Positions 8,183-15,149 of a DNA stretch of 22,865 nt are shown here, piece after piece (position 1 is the first letter of the stretch; each line of letters starts with the position of its first letter). The notes beneath the pieces were generated by a model. That model made no database searches. It worked only from the letters and a program-made list of their open reading frames with translations, and was not told the DNA's origin. The position numbers and the translations under genes were made by a program. This stretch comes from Paenalcaligenes sp035301625 (GTDB taxonomy: Bacteria > Pseudomonadota > Gammaproteobacteria > Burkholderiales > Burkholderiaceae_B): assembly GCA_035301625.1 (NCBI GenBank), contig DATGTW010000180.1, positions 1-22,865 of the forward strand, read 5' to 3'.

Positions 8183-8191
8183 GAGCAAGAC

Positions 8192-9043
8192 ATGAATCTT
8201 TGTGGTTTCAAAGCAGGTTTAGAGCACCCATTTTTTTTAATTGCTGGTCCGTGTGTGATTGAATCACGGCAAATGGCATTTGATACTGCAGGGCAACTGC
8301 AGGAAATTACGCAGGCTTTGGGTATCCCTTTTATCTATAAAAGCTCTTTTGATAAAGCGAATCGCAGCTCACTGGCTTCATATCGTGGGCCGGGCATGCA
8401 AGAGGGTCTGCAAATATTGGCTGATGTGCGCACTGCACTTGGCGTTCCGGTGTTAACCGATGTGCACGAAAAAGACCAGATTGACGAGGTTGCTGCCGCT
8501 GTTGATGTGCTGCAAACACCAGCTTTCCTATGTCGTCAAACTGATTTCATCCAAGCTGTTGCTGCAACGCTCAAGCCAGTTAATATTAAAAAGGGCCAAT
8601 TTCTGAGTCCCCAAGAGATGGTTAATGTTACCGACAAGGCTCGTGCAGCTGCCATTGAGGCCGGGGGCGATGGAGAAACCATTTTGGCCTGTGAACGTGG
8701 CGTGATGTTTGGCTACAATAACTTGGTTTCCGATATGCGTTCTTTAGCGATTATGCGGGATACCGATTGCCCTGTGGTATTTGATGCCACCCATTCAGTA
8801 CAGCAACCTGGGGGCTTGGGTGGCCGCTCTGGAGGCCAAAGCGAGTTCGTCCCCGTACTGGCCCGCGCTGCGGTAGCGGTGGGGATTGCGGGATTGTTTA
8901 TGGAAACACATCCCAATCCAGCTGAGGCACTTTCAGATGGGCCCAATGCAGTGCCATTGCAGCATATGAAAAGCCTACTTACAGGGTTGAAAGCCTTGGA
9001 CGAGGTGGTAAAAACAGATCAACGCGCCACCTTGGGCTGGTAA
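8192..9043 (+). CDS. kdsA: 3-deoxy-D-manno-octulosonate 8-phosphate synthase, metal-type
   Basis: A 283-residue cytoplasmic enzyme that condenses phosphoenolpyruvate with arabinose 5-phosphate to Kdo-8-phosphate, the first committed step to the LPS inner core. The substrate-binding KSSFDKANRSS motif (residues 50-60) is intact. The sequence carries the metal ligands known from the Aquifex-type enzyme: Cys21 (AGPCVIES), His201 (DATHS), Glu238 and Asp249 (ETHPNPAEALSD). E. coli KdsA has Asn in place of the Cys, so this one should be metal dependent. AGGAG stands 7 nt before the start. It is 9 nt after pyrG and 95 nt before eno, whose product is its substrate phosphoenolpyruvate. Confidence 0.97.
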   Translation: MNLCGFKAGLEHPFFLIAGPCVIESRQMAFDTAGQLQEITQALGIPFIYKSSFDKANRSSLASYRGPGMQEGLQILADVRTALGVPVLTDVHEKDQIDEVAAAVDVLQTPAFLCRQTDFIQAVAATLKPVNIKKGQFLSPQEMVNVTDKARAAAIEAGGDGETILACERGVMFGYNNLVSDMRSLAIMRDTDCPVVFDATHSVQQPGGLGGRSGGQSEFVPVLARAAVAVGIAGLFMETHPNPAEALSDGPNAVPLQHMKSLLTGLKALDEVVKTDQRATLGW

Positions 9044-9138
9044 AGTCGGGTGGTATCATTATTTGAGTTTTGTTTTGTCTTTTAAACCCGCAAAACAATT
9101 TGGTTTTGCATTAATGCGAGCAGCAGGAAATTTCAGAC

Positions 9139-10428
9139 ATGAGTGCAATCGTCGATATTGTAGGGCGTGAAATACTAGATTCGCGTGGTAATCCTACCGT
9201 AGAGTGTGATGTTTTACTTGAATCGGGCGCCATGGGGCGTGCTTCTGTGCCCTCCGGGGCCTCCACCGGTGCACGCGAGGCCGTTGAACTGCGCGATGGT
9301 GATCCTGCACGTTATCAGGGCAAGGGGGTGCTGCGCGCTGTAGAGCATATCAATACCGAAATCTCCGAGGCTTTGATGGGGTTGGATGCCCAAGAGCAAA
9401 CTTTCATTGACCGCATTCTTATTGAGTTGGACGGCACACAGGACAAAGGACGCCTAGGAGCCAATGCCGTTTTAGCGGCCAGTATGGCTGTGGCGCGGGC
9501 CGCAGCTGATGATTGTGGGCTGTCTTTGTATCGTTATTTTGGTGGCAGCGGGGCGATGCAAATGCCTGTACCCATGATGAATGTCATCAATGGCGGTGCC
9601 CACGCTAATAACAACCTCGATATGCAAGAGTTCATGATCGTTCCTTTGCAAGCTGATAGTTTTAGCACAGCATTACGCATGGGGACCGAGGTTTTTCACG
9701 CGCTGCGCGATATTCTCCAAGAGCGTGGCATGTCCACTGCAGTCGGTGACGAGGGTGGTTTTGCTCCTAGCGTACAAAACCACGAAGAGGCCATCCAGTT
9801 AATTCTGCAGGCCATTGATGCAGCGGGTTACGAAGCTGGTGCACAAATTGCCCTAGCGCTTGACTGCGCGAGCACTGAGTTTTATCGCGATGGAAAATAT
9901 CACTTGGAGGGTGAAGGCGACATGGTCCTGGATGCCGAAGAGTTCACCTATCTACTCGAGACCTGGTGCGATAAATACCCTATCATCAGTATCGAGGATG
10001 GCATGGCCGAGGATGATTGGGCTGGCTGGAAACATCTGACCGAGCGCTTGGGCAAGCGCGTCCAGTTGGTCGGAGATGATCTATTTGTTACCAATACGGA
10101 TATTCTTCGCCAGGGTATTGAAAACGGCGTAGGGAATTCTATTCTTATCAAAATTAACCAGATCGGCACCCTGACTGAAACCTTTGCGGCGATTGAAATG
10201 GCCAAACGCCTCGGCTATACAGCTGTGATTTCTCATCGCTCTGGAGAGACCGAGGACTCAACCATTGCCGATATAGCTGTGGCCACCAATGCCATGCAGA
10301 TTAAAACTGGTTCTTTGTCACGCTCTGATCGTATGGCCAAGTACAATCAGTTGCTGCGCATCGAAGAAGAGTTAGCTGATGTCGCCACCTATGCTGGCCG
10401 TGCTGCTTTCTACAATTTGATTCGCTAA
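9139..10428 (+). CDS. eno: Enolase (phosphopyruvate hydratase)
   Basis: A 429-residue glycolytic enzyme that interconverts 2-phosphoglycerate and phosphoenolpyruvate; in many bacteria it is also part of the RNA degradosome. Visible family marks are the N-terminal ILDSRGNPTVE, the catalytic Glu205 in VGDEGGFAP, the catalytic Lys338 in the signature LIKINQIGT, and SHRSGETED near the C-terminus. The length is close to the 432 residues of E. coli enolase. A CAGCAGGAAA Shine-Dalgarno-like stretch lies about 10-15 nt upstream. The 95-nt gap from kdsA contains no promoter I can defend, so it may be read with pyrG-kdsA. A strong terminator follows 22 nt after the stop. Confidence 0.98.
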   Translation: MSAIVDIVGREILDSRGNPTVECDVLLESGAMGRASVPSGASTGAREAVELRDGDPARYQGKGVLRAVEHINTEISEALMGLDAQEQTFIDRILIELDGTQDKGRLGANAVLAASMAVARAAADDCGLSLYRYFGGSGAMQMPVPMMNVINGGAHANNNLDMQEFMIVPLQADSFSTALRMGTEVFHALRDILQERGMSTAVGDEGGFAPSVQNHEEAIQLILQAIDAAGYEAGAQIALALDCASTEFYRDGKYHLEGEGDMVLDAEEFTYLLETWCDKYPIISIEDGMAEDDWAGWKHLTERLGKRVQLVGDDLFVTNTDILRQGIENGVGNSILIKINQIGTLTETFAAIEMAKRLGYTAVISHRSGETEDSTIADIAVATNAMQIKTGSLSRSDRMAKYNQLLRIEEELADVATYAGRAAFYNLIR

Positions 10429-10450
10429 ATGTGCATTTCCTACTAGTGCA

Positions 10451-10480
10451 GGCTTTGCCCCATAGGGGCAGAGCCTTTTT
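10451..10480 (+). terminator. Rho-independent terminator after eno
   Basis: An 11-bp stem (10451-10461 with 10465-10475, one G-T wobble, ATA loop) is followed at once by TTTTT. This is a classical intrinsic terminator. Its T-run ends only 8 nt before the ftsB start codon. Confidence 0.85.
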
Positions 10481-10488
10481 AAGCCCCT

Positions 10489-10770
10489 ATGCGCTTGCTC
10501 TCGCTGATTTTATTCCTGGTCACCTTGACGTTACTCTATTCACTGTGGTTTAGTGATAGCGGACGTGCACGCGTGATGGATTTGGAAAGCAAGCTGACCG
10601 AACAAAAAGAAATTAATCAAGCTTTGCAGGCGCGTAACGAGGCACTGCGTGCCGAGGTCCAAGAGCTCAAAGGTGGGTCCGGTGCCCAAGCAGTCGAAGA
10701 GCGCGCTCGGTTAGATTTAGGCATGATCCTCGAGGACGAAATTTTTGTCCGCATTGTGCCGGCTGAATAA
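10489..10770 (+). CDS. ftsB: Cell division protein FtsB (septum formation initiator family)
   Basis: A 93-residue bitopic inner-membrane protein of the divisome, partner of FtsL and FtsQ. It has a short cytoplasmic start, one transmembrane helix (about residues 3-21), a periplasmic coiled coil (about 28-62) and the conserved C-terminal block ERARLDLGMILEDEIFVRIV. The position directly downstream of eno is common in proteobacteria. The length is a little under the 103 residues of E. coli FtsB. No Shine-Dalgarno is visible before the ATG, because the eno terminator occupies the position. A TTG two codons later is the only near alternative before the membrane helix. How it is expressed past that hairpin is unclear. 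Confidence 0.93.
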   Translation: MRLLSLILFLVTLTLLYSLWFSDSGRARVMDLESKLTEQKEINQALQARNEALRAEVQELKGGSGAQAVEERARLDLGMILEDEIFVRIVPAE

Positions 10771-10808
10771 TCAAAACAATCACTGACACGCTCACCTGCA
10801 TTATCCAT

Positions 10809-11720
10809 TTACTGCTGTCCTGCTAAATCACCACAGCAGGCGGGATGATCACAGCCCAGTGCATTATCTGGCATTGTAATCTGATCTGCATCTGACCAAT
10901 TATTTTGCAATCCCCCTTGGTCTGGTCCAATATCCCAGTTAATTAGATCTGTGTCATCGCTAGTTTCATAGTCTACAGAATCAGTGCCTTTATTAGAGGG
11001 ACGGTGGATCTTGTCTTTGTCGTTTCTAACAGGGGGCGTACTCAGGAGCGGCGGAATTAGATGAGCATCTGCCGAGGGTTGGCTGCTGGCAGCAGTAGTC
11101 GTTTGCTTTCTGCGGTAATAGGGTAGTTCTACCTGTGAGGGCCAAGCTATAGGATGTGATGCATAAGGATGGCTAATATGAATTTTGATGGGTAGCAAGC
11201 CTTGTTTTAAAAGTTGCTGCGTATAAGAGTGTCGAGCCCAAGACTCAAGCCCTTGGAATAGGGTGCGCACAACAGGGTTGTAAGGTCGATAAGCATAGTA
11301 AAATTCTAGTTGTAGGGTATTGGCCGTAAAAATATTACGCTCTGAAAGAGTAGCTGAGCCAGGGTTTTGTTGGTGTTGTTGGGCTTGGTAATCGTTATTA
11401 ATGGCTAAATAGGGCCATTGCAGTTGTTTTTCCAAGTGAGGATCCCGAAAGCGCTGGAAATCTTTGTCATTAGGGCTGATTTGTTCAGCATGCCAGCTAT
11501 GTGGCCACCCCAAGGGTAAGGGCAGGTGCATCCGTTTTAATTGGGCTTTGAGGTCTTTGGCAAAGGCATCAGGCTGCATATGCGTGCGGGTATGTAAGCG
11601 CACTGTATCCAGCAAGGCGTGCTGCAGCTGATAGCGCTGCATGAGATAAAGAGAGGCGTCGACACCAATTGCCAGGGCAGTAAGCATGCTGCCCAGTACT
11701 AAAAGGGCTTGAACGAGCAT
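10809..11720 (-). CDS. Orphan TadE-like membrane protein, poorly conserved
   Basis: A 303-residue protein I recognise only weakly. The N-terminus (MLVQALLVLGSMLTALAIGVD) is one hydrophobic helix of the kind found in TadE/TadG-like pilus assembly proteins, though it lacks the usual GQ-x-x-x-E start. The block around residues 130-180, with TANTLQLEFYYAYRPYNPVV and then GLLPIKIHISHPYASHP, resembles the C-terminal half of the stand-alone TadE-like proteins of Burkholderiales. The rest (about 200-303) is hydrophilic, rich in Ser, Thr, Asn and Asp, and ends in a cysteine cluster (Cys290, Cys295, Cys296). Topology suggests the bulk is periplasmic. No tad/flp genes are nearby. The ATG lacks a good Shine-Dalgarno; the frame stays open upstream to a TTG near 11776. 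It follows hslO by 88 nt. Confidence 0.6.
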   Translation of the reverse strand: MLVQALLVLGSMLTALAIGVDASLYLMQRYQLQHALLDTVRLHTRTHMQPDAFAKDLKAQLKRMHLPLPLGWPHSWHAEQISPNDKDFQRFRDPHLEKQLQWPYLAINNDYQAQQHQQNPGSATLSERNIFTANTLQLEFYYAYRPYNPVVRTLFQGLESWARHSYTQQLLKQGLLPIKIHISHPYASHPIAWPSQVELPYYRRKQTTTAASSQPSADAHLIPPLLSTPPVRNDKDKIHRPSNKGTDSVDYETSDDTDLINWDIGPDQGGLQNNWSDADQITMPDNALGCDHPACCGDLAGQQ

Positions 11721-11808
11721 GGCACAGTGAGAGTCCGTTAGACATTGCTTTATTGTGCGGGTTGCCCTGGCAATTAGCTATCGGGTTTATTGCGGTTGGA
11801 TAAAAAGG

Positions 11809-12711
11809 TCAGTGGACCTGATCCGAAGGGCTGCTGCCATTGCCTGTGGTAAATATCTGCGCGCAATCGACAGTATCAAAGGAATAGGGTTGTCCACAAA
11901 ATTGACAAGCCACTTCAACACTGCCTTGCTCTTGCAAGATGTCATTGACCTCGTCTTCGCCCAGCATTTGCAGCATATTAGCGACGCGTTCGCGACTGCA
12001 GGGGCAATGCCATTCGACTGGCTGACTGGGCAATTTAAGCAAGTCCTCCTGCCAAAAGAGTCGCTTCATCAAGGACTCATTATCCAAACTTAAAAGCTCA
12101 GTAGGCTGTACCGTGGAAAGTAGGGGTACGCTGCGTTCCCAGCTATCTTCAGATTGCTTGGATTCAGGGGTTTCATTGGCAGGCAGGCGCTGCAGTAAAA
12201 TGCCGGCAGCACGCTGCTCGTTTGCAGCTAGACAAAGGCGAGTATCTAGCTGTTCTGAGTGGTGCATGTAATTTTGCAAAACCTCGGTGACTGTATCACC
12301 TTGCAAGGGCACGATGCCTTGGTAGGGTTGAAAGGATTGTTTATCCGCGGGCTCGAGGATGGTCACAAAGCGCCCCTCGCCATCAGGATTTAAAAGGGTT
12401 TGCAAAGTACCATTTGCCGGGATCTCAGCGTCTTCGCGTAAATTGACAGTCGCTCGGATATTTAAGTCCGAAGTGCACTCTACCACGAGCAACGCAATGG
12501 GACCCGCGCCCTGGGCTTGCAGGATGAGCGAGCCTTTCATTTTTAGATTGCCCGCCAGTAAAACAGCAGCAGCGGTGAGTTCGCCGAGCAGGTTTTGTAC
12601 AGCTGGCGGGTAGCTGCGATGCTCAAAAGCCTGCTGCCAAGCTTCTTCGAGGTAGACAGTCTGCACGCGGGTCTGTTGATCGGTAAAGAGATATTTATGT
12701 AGTTGGTTCAT
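11809..12711 (-). CDS. hslO: Hsp33 redox-regulated chaperonin
   Basis: A 300-residue cytoplasmic holdase switched on by oxidative stress. The C-terminal redox switch is complete: Cys236 and Cys238 (HCPCSRERV) plus Cys269 and Cys272 (CQFCGQPY) form the zinc site that becomes disulfides on oxidation. The GEDEVNDILQEQGSVEVAC linker between them is typical. The start is Met at 12711 (MNQLHKYLF); the open frame runs 37 codons further upstream, but that part is the RDD gene read in another frame and does not look like Hsp33. The chosen start lies inside the last 17 nt of the RDD gene, which suggests translational coupling. The Shine-Dalgarno is weak. Confidence 0.95.
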   Translation of the reverse strand: MNQLHKYLFTDQQTRVQTVYLEEAWQQAFEHRSYPPAVQNLLGELTAAAVLLAGNLKMKGSLILQAQGAGPIALLVVECTSDLNIRATVNLREDAEIPANGTLQTLLNPDGEGRFVTILEPADKQSFQPYQGIVPLQGDTVTEVLQNYMHHSEQLDTRLCLAANEQRAAGILLQRLPANETPESKQSEDSWERSVPLLSTVQPTELLSLDNESLMKRLFWQEDLLKLPSQPVEWHCPCSRERVANMLQMLGEDEVNDILQEQGSVEVACQFCGQPYSFDTVDCAQIFTTGNGSSPSDQVH

Positions 12712-13219
12712 CGCGATACTTTGTTGGTCGTGCGTCGACAAGCACAGTGTGGCACAAGCGATCGTGTGCAAATTGCTTGTCGGGATCAAACCATGTATAG
12801 AAAAAATTGCTAAAAGGTGCAAAGATAATTAATAGGCTCAGTGCGGGCTGGCCTGTTTGTTTGGCGATAATCTCTATGAGTAGTGCTGTTAAGAGCGGAA
12901 AAACCCACATTAATGCATAGCGTAAAAGTAGCTGGCCCAAAGTCAGCGGTGCTGTGCTGCGGTTTTGCAAACGAATATGCCAAGTTTTCATGGCCAAAGT
13001 TTGCCCGCTTTTGAGCCAAGCACTTAGAAAGTAAATGCTGATTAAAGCAAATAAAAAAAGTTGTCTGCCGATGCGTAATTTTAACGCATGGCGGCTATCC
13101 GTGACGACATCGAAAAGCAATCCGGCCAGAAAGACCAGGCCAAAAAGGAGCATGCCCTCGTAGATCATGCACGCAAATCGTCGCCAGCGACCAGGAGGGA
13201 TAAGGTGGTTGGTTTGCAT
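12695..13219 (-). CDS. RDD family integral membrane protein
   Basis: A 174-residue protein with four predicted transmembrane helices (about 19-38, 53-69, 94-118 and 127-144). RDD-family marks are GRWRRFACMIYEG (10-22, where the first conserved Asp of the name is here Glu21), SGQTLAMKTWHIRL (71-84) and FDPDKQFAHDRL (144-155). The family is widespread and of unsettled function; ion antiport has been proposed for some members, but nothing here shows it. The start at Met 13219, 13 nt after the rlmL stop, gives the normal family N-terminus; the frame extends 56 codons upstream into rlmL and that part looks like a shadow. It overlaps hslO by 17 nt. Confidence 0.87.
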   Translation of the reverse strand: MQTNHLIPPGRWRRFACMIYEGMLLFGLVFLAGLLFDVVTDSRHALKLRIGRQLFLFALISIYFLSAWLKSGQTLAMKTWHIRLQNRSTAPLTLGQLLLRYALMWVFPLLTALLIEIIAKQTGQPALSLLIIFAPFSNFFYTWFDPDKQFAHDRLCHTVLVDARPTKYRDEPTT

Positions 13220-13232
13220 AAGCGCAGATGGC

Positions 13233-14720
13233 TCAATCAGTTTCAGGTTGGCGGCCACGGATATGAAATTGGAATAAACGGCAATCCAGTGCACCGTTAA
13301 ACACGGGGAAACGTCGTTCCGGTCGCAAACGTAAATGCCCAGGCAACTCGAGATCGCTGCTGATGACGTTAATGTTCCAACCATCATAATGAGTTTTCAG
13401 ATGCGCAGACCACTCTTGCCAGAACTCATCGGCTTGACCGCCTAGTCGCTCTCCGTAGGGCGGGTTGGTGACAATATATCCAGGCTCTTGGGTGGGCAAG
13501 AGCTCACGGGCATCCATCGAGATAAATTGGATGTTATCTGCTGCTAGACGGGCACGTTGCAAGTTGTCTCGAGCGTGTTCCAAGGAGTGCTCATCCAGAT
13601 CGACTCCGATCAGAGGGGTAGAAAGGGTAGGCTTAATTTGCTCTTCGGCTTTTTCTTTGAGCGTACGCCAAATCCGTGGGTTGTGGTTACGTAGGCGCTC
13701 AAAATGAAAGGGCCGGTAAAGCCCCGGCGGTGCATTAAGCGCTATCCAGGCAGCCTCTATCAGGATGGTGCCACTGCCACAAAAGGGATCGAGCAGGGGT
13801 TTGTGGGGTTCCCATCCAGAAAGTGCTAATAAGCCTGCAGCCAGATTTTCACGCAAGGGGGCGGCCCCTTTGTGATAACGCCAGCCGCGTTTAAATAAGG
13901 ATTCACCACTGGTATCTAAATATAGGGTCGCACTGGTTGCATCCAGGAATAAATGAACCTTGGCATCCGGGCGCACGGTGTCTACATCAGGGCGGGCACC
14001 CTCGCGGTCGCGTAGACGATCACAAATAGCGTCCTTGACTCGTAGGTTGCAATACTGCAGGCTTTGCATTGGACTGCGTATGGCAGATGTATCGACGCGT
14101 AATCGCTCGCGGGGGCCAAACCACTTTTCCCACTCGGTTTCATAGGCCAGTGAATAAATGTCCTCGGGTGTACGCACGGGAGCATGGGCGATTTGAACTA
14201 ATATTCGTGTAGCAATGCGTGAATATAAATTAGCGCGCAAGATGCCATTCCAATCAGCGCTAAAGCGACAGCCTGCACGGCCTTCTTCGAGTACCTCAAA
14301 GCCCAGTTGACGTAATTCTTGGGCCAATACTGTTTCCAAGCCTTGGGGGCAGGGTGCAAATACGGTAAAGGGCAAAGCCGCGCTTTTTGATGTTTCTTTT
14401 GTTTGTTGTTCTGACTGATGTGTATCTTTTCTGAGGGTTTGGCTTGATTGGTGTTCACCACGAACACGGCGTGCCCGTGGCGGTTGAGCAGAGGTTGGAC
14501 GTTTGCGATTGAGTACGGTGGGGCGGTTTGAGTCGCCCTGAATGCGGTTATCCTCAGGATGCAGCTGATCTGTCTGTGCCTCGTCTACCTGGCGCTGACG
14601 GGTGCGTGAACGCGCGCGCATTGAGCGCGCCCCAGAGCGTTTTCTGGGGCTGTGCTCATCATCGCTACGCGAGCGCTGCCGAGAGGGCAAGCGCAGAGTT
14701 TTTTTAGAGTCTGAAGACAT
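13233..14720 (-). CDS. rlmL: 23S rRNA guanine-N2 methyltransferase, RlmL type (THUMP + UPF0020)
   Basis: A 495-residue SAM-dependent RNA methyltransferase corresponding to the RlmL half of E. coli RlmKL, expected to make m2G2445 in 23S rRNA. After a 115-residue Arg/Ser/Gln-rich, probably disordered tail come a THUMP-containing region (about 116-280) and the methyltransferase domain. That domain has the SAM site DPFCGSGT (311-318) and the N2-guanine catalytic motif NPPYGERLG (from 419). The RlmK half (m7G2069) is absent, as is usual in betaproteobacteria. The start lies 2 nt after the hemJ stop and has no Shine-Dalgarno, consistent with coupling. An internal start near residue 116 would remove the tail but has no ATG. 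Exact target guanine is inferred. Confidence 0.87.
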   Translation of the reverse strand: MSSDSKKTLRLPSRQRSRSDDEHSPRKRSGARSMRARSRTRQRQVDEAQTDQLHPEDNRIQGDSNRPTVLNRKRPTSAQPPRARRVRGEHQSSQTLRKDTHQSEQQTKETSKSAALPFTVFAPCPQGLETVLAQELRQLGFEVLEEGRAGCRFSADWNGILRANLYSRIATRILVQIAHAPVRTPEDIYSLAYETEWEKWFGPRERLRVDTSAIRSPMQSLQYCNLRVKDAICDRLRDREGARPDVDTVRPDAKVHLFLDATSATLYLDTSGESLFKRGWRYHKGAAPLRENLAAGLLALSGWEPHKPLLDPFCGSGTILIEAAWIALNAPPGLYRPFHFERLRNHNPRIWRTLKEKAEEQIKPTLSTPLIGVDLDEHSLEHARDNLQRARLAADNIQFISMDARELLPTQEPGYIVTNPPYGERLGGQADEFWQEWSAHLKTHYDGWNINVISSDLELPGHLRLRPERRFPVFNGALDCRLFQFHIRGRQPETD

Positions 14721-14722
14721 AA

Positions 14723-15148
14723 TTAAAAAGGTTTGAAGACCACTAAATAAAGCACCACAAAGAGGATCAGGACGGGTATTTCGTTAAACCAACGGAAAAA
14801 CACGTGTCCCGGTGTGGGCGCTGACAGCTCGAAGCGTCTGAGATAGCGCCCGCATCCGTAGTGGTAAATAATCAAGAACACTACGAGTAGTATTTTGGCG
14901 TGTATCCACCCTTGGCCCTTGCCGATGCCGTAATAAACAAACAGCCCTAGCCCACTAAGTACTGCCAACACAGCCAGCGGTAGCATAAAACGGTACAGGC
15001 GCTGAGCCATGCCTATTAAAACGGTGTAGGCTGGCTCGTGGTCTTTGTTTTGGGCCAGGTTAACGTAGATGCGGGGCAAATAGAATAGCCCCGCAAACCA
15101 AGCTACAACAAAGAGAATATGGAGGACCTTGACCCATAACATACCCAT
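14723..15148 (-). CDS. hemJ: HemJ-type protoporphyrinogen IX oxidase (CopD family membrane protein)
   Basis: A 141-residue inner-membrane protein with about four transmembrane helices. The HemJ pattern is clear: LWVKVLHILFVVAWFAGLFYLPR near the N-terminus with the conserved His (HILF), WIHAKILLV and YHYG in the middle, and RWFNEIPVL...VVFKPF at the end. HemJ oxidises protoporphyrinogen IX to protoporphyrin IX before ferrochelatase in bacteria without HemG or HemY. Start: the frame allows Met at 15172, 15148 and 15142. I chose 15148 because it begins one nt after the proA stop and has GGGG 8 nt upstream; homologues begin near MLWVKALH, so 15142 is close to equal. The gene sits tightly between proA and rlmL. 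Confidence 0.88.
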   Translation of the reverse strand: MGMLWVKVLHILFVVAWFAGLFYLPRIYVNLAQNKDHEPAYTVLIGMAQRLYRFMLPLAVLAVLSGLGLFVYYGIGKGQGWIHAKILLVVFLIIYHYGCGRYLRRFELSAPTPGHVFFRWFNEIPVLILFVVLYLVVFKPF

Positions 15149-15149
15149 A

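Noticed and set aside
9090..9109. Inverted repeat GCAAAAC-AATTTG-GTTTTGC between kdsA and eno, considered as a terminator or operator.
   Set aside because: The stem is only 7 bp, AT-rich and not followed by a T-run; nearby promoter hexamers are not convincing, so I could not assign a role.
12712..12822. Upstream extension of hslO by 37 codons.
   Set aside because: The added residues do not look like the Hsp33 N-terminus, and this stretch is coding sequence of the RDD gene in another frame.
13220..13387. Upstream extension of the RDD gene by 56 codons into rlmL.
   Set aside because: It overlaps the C-terminal coding part of rlmL, and the RDD family N-terminus begins at the Met at 13219.
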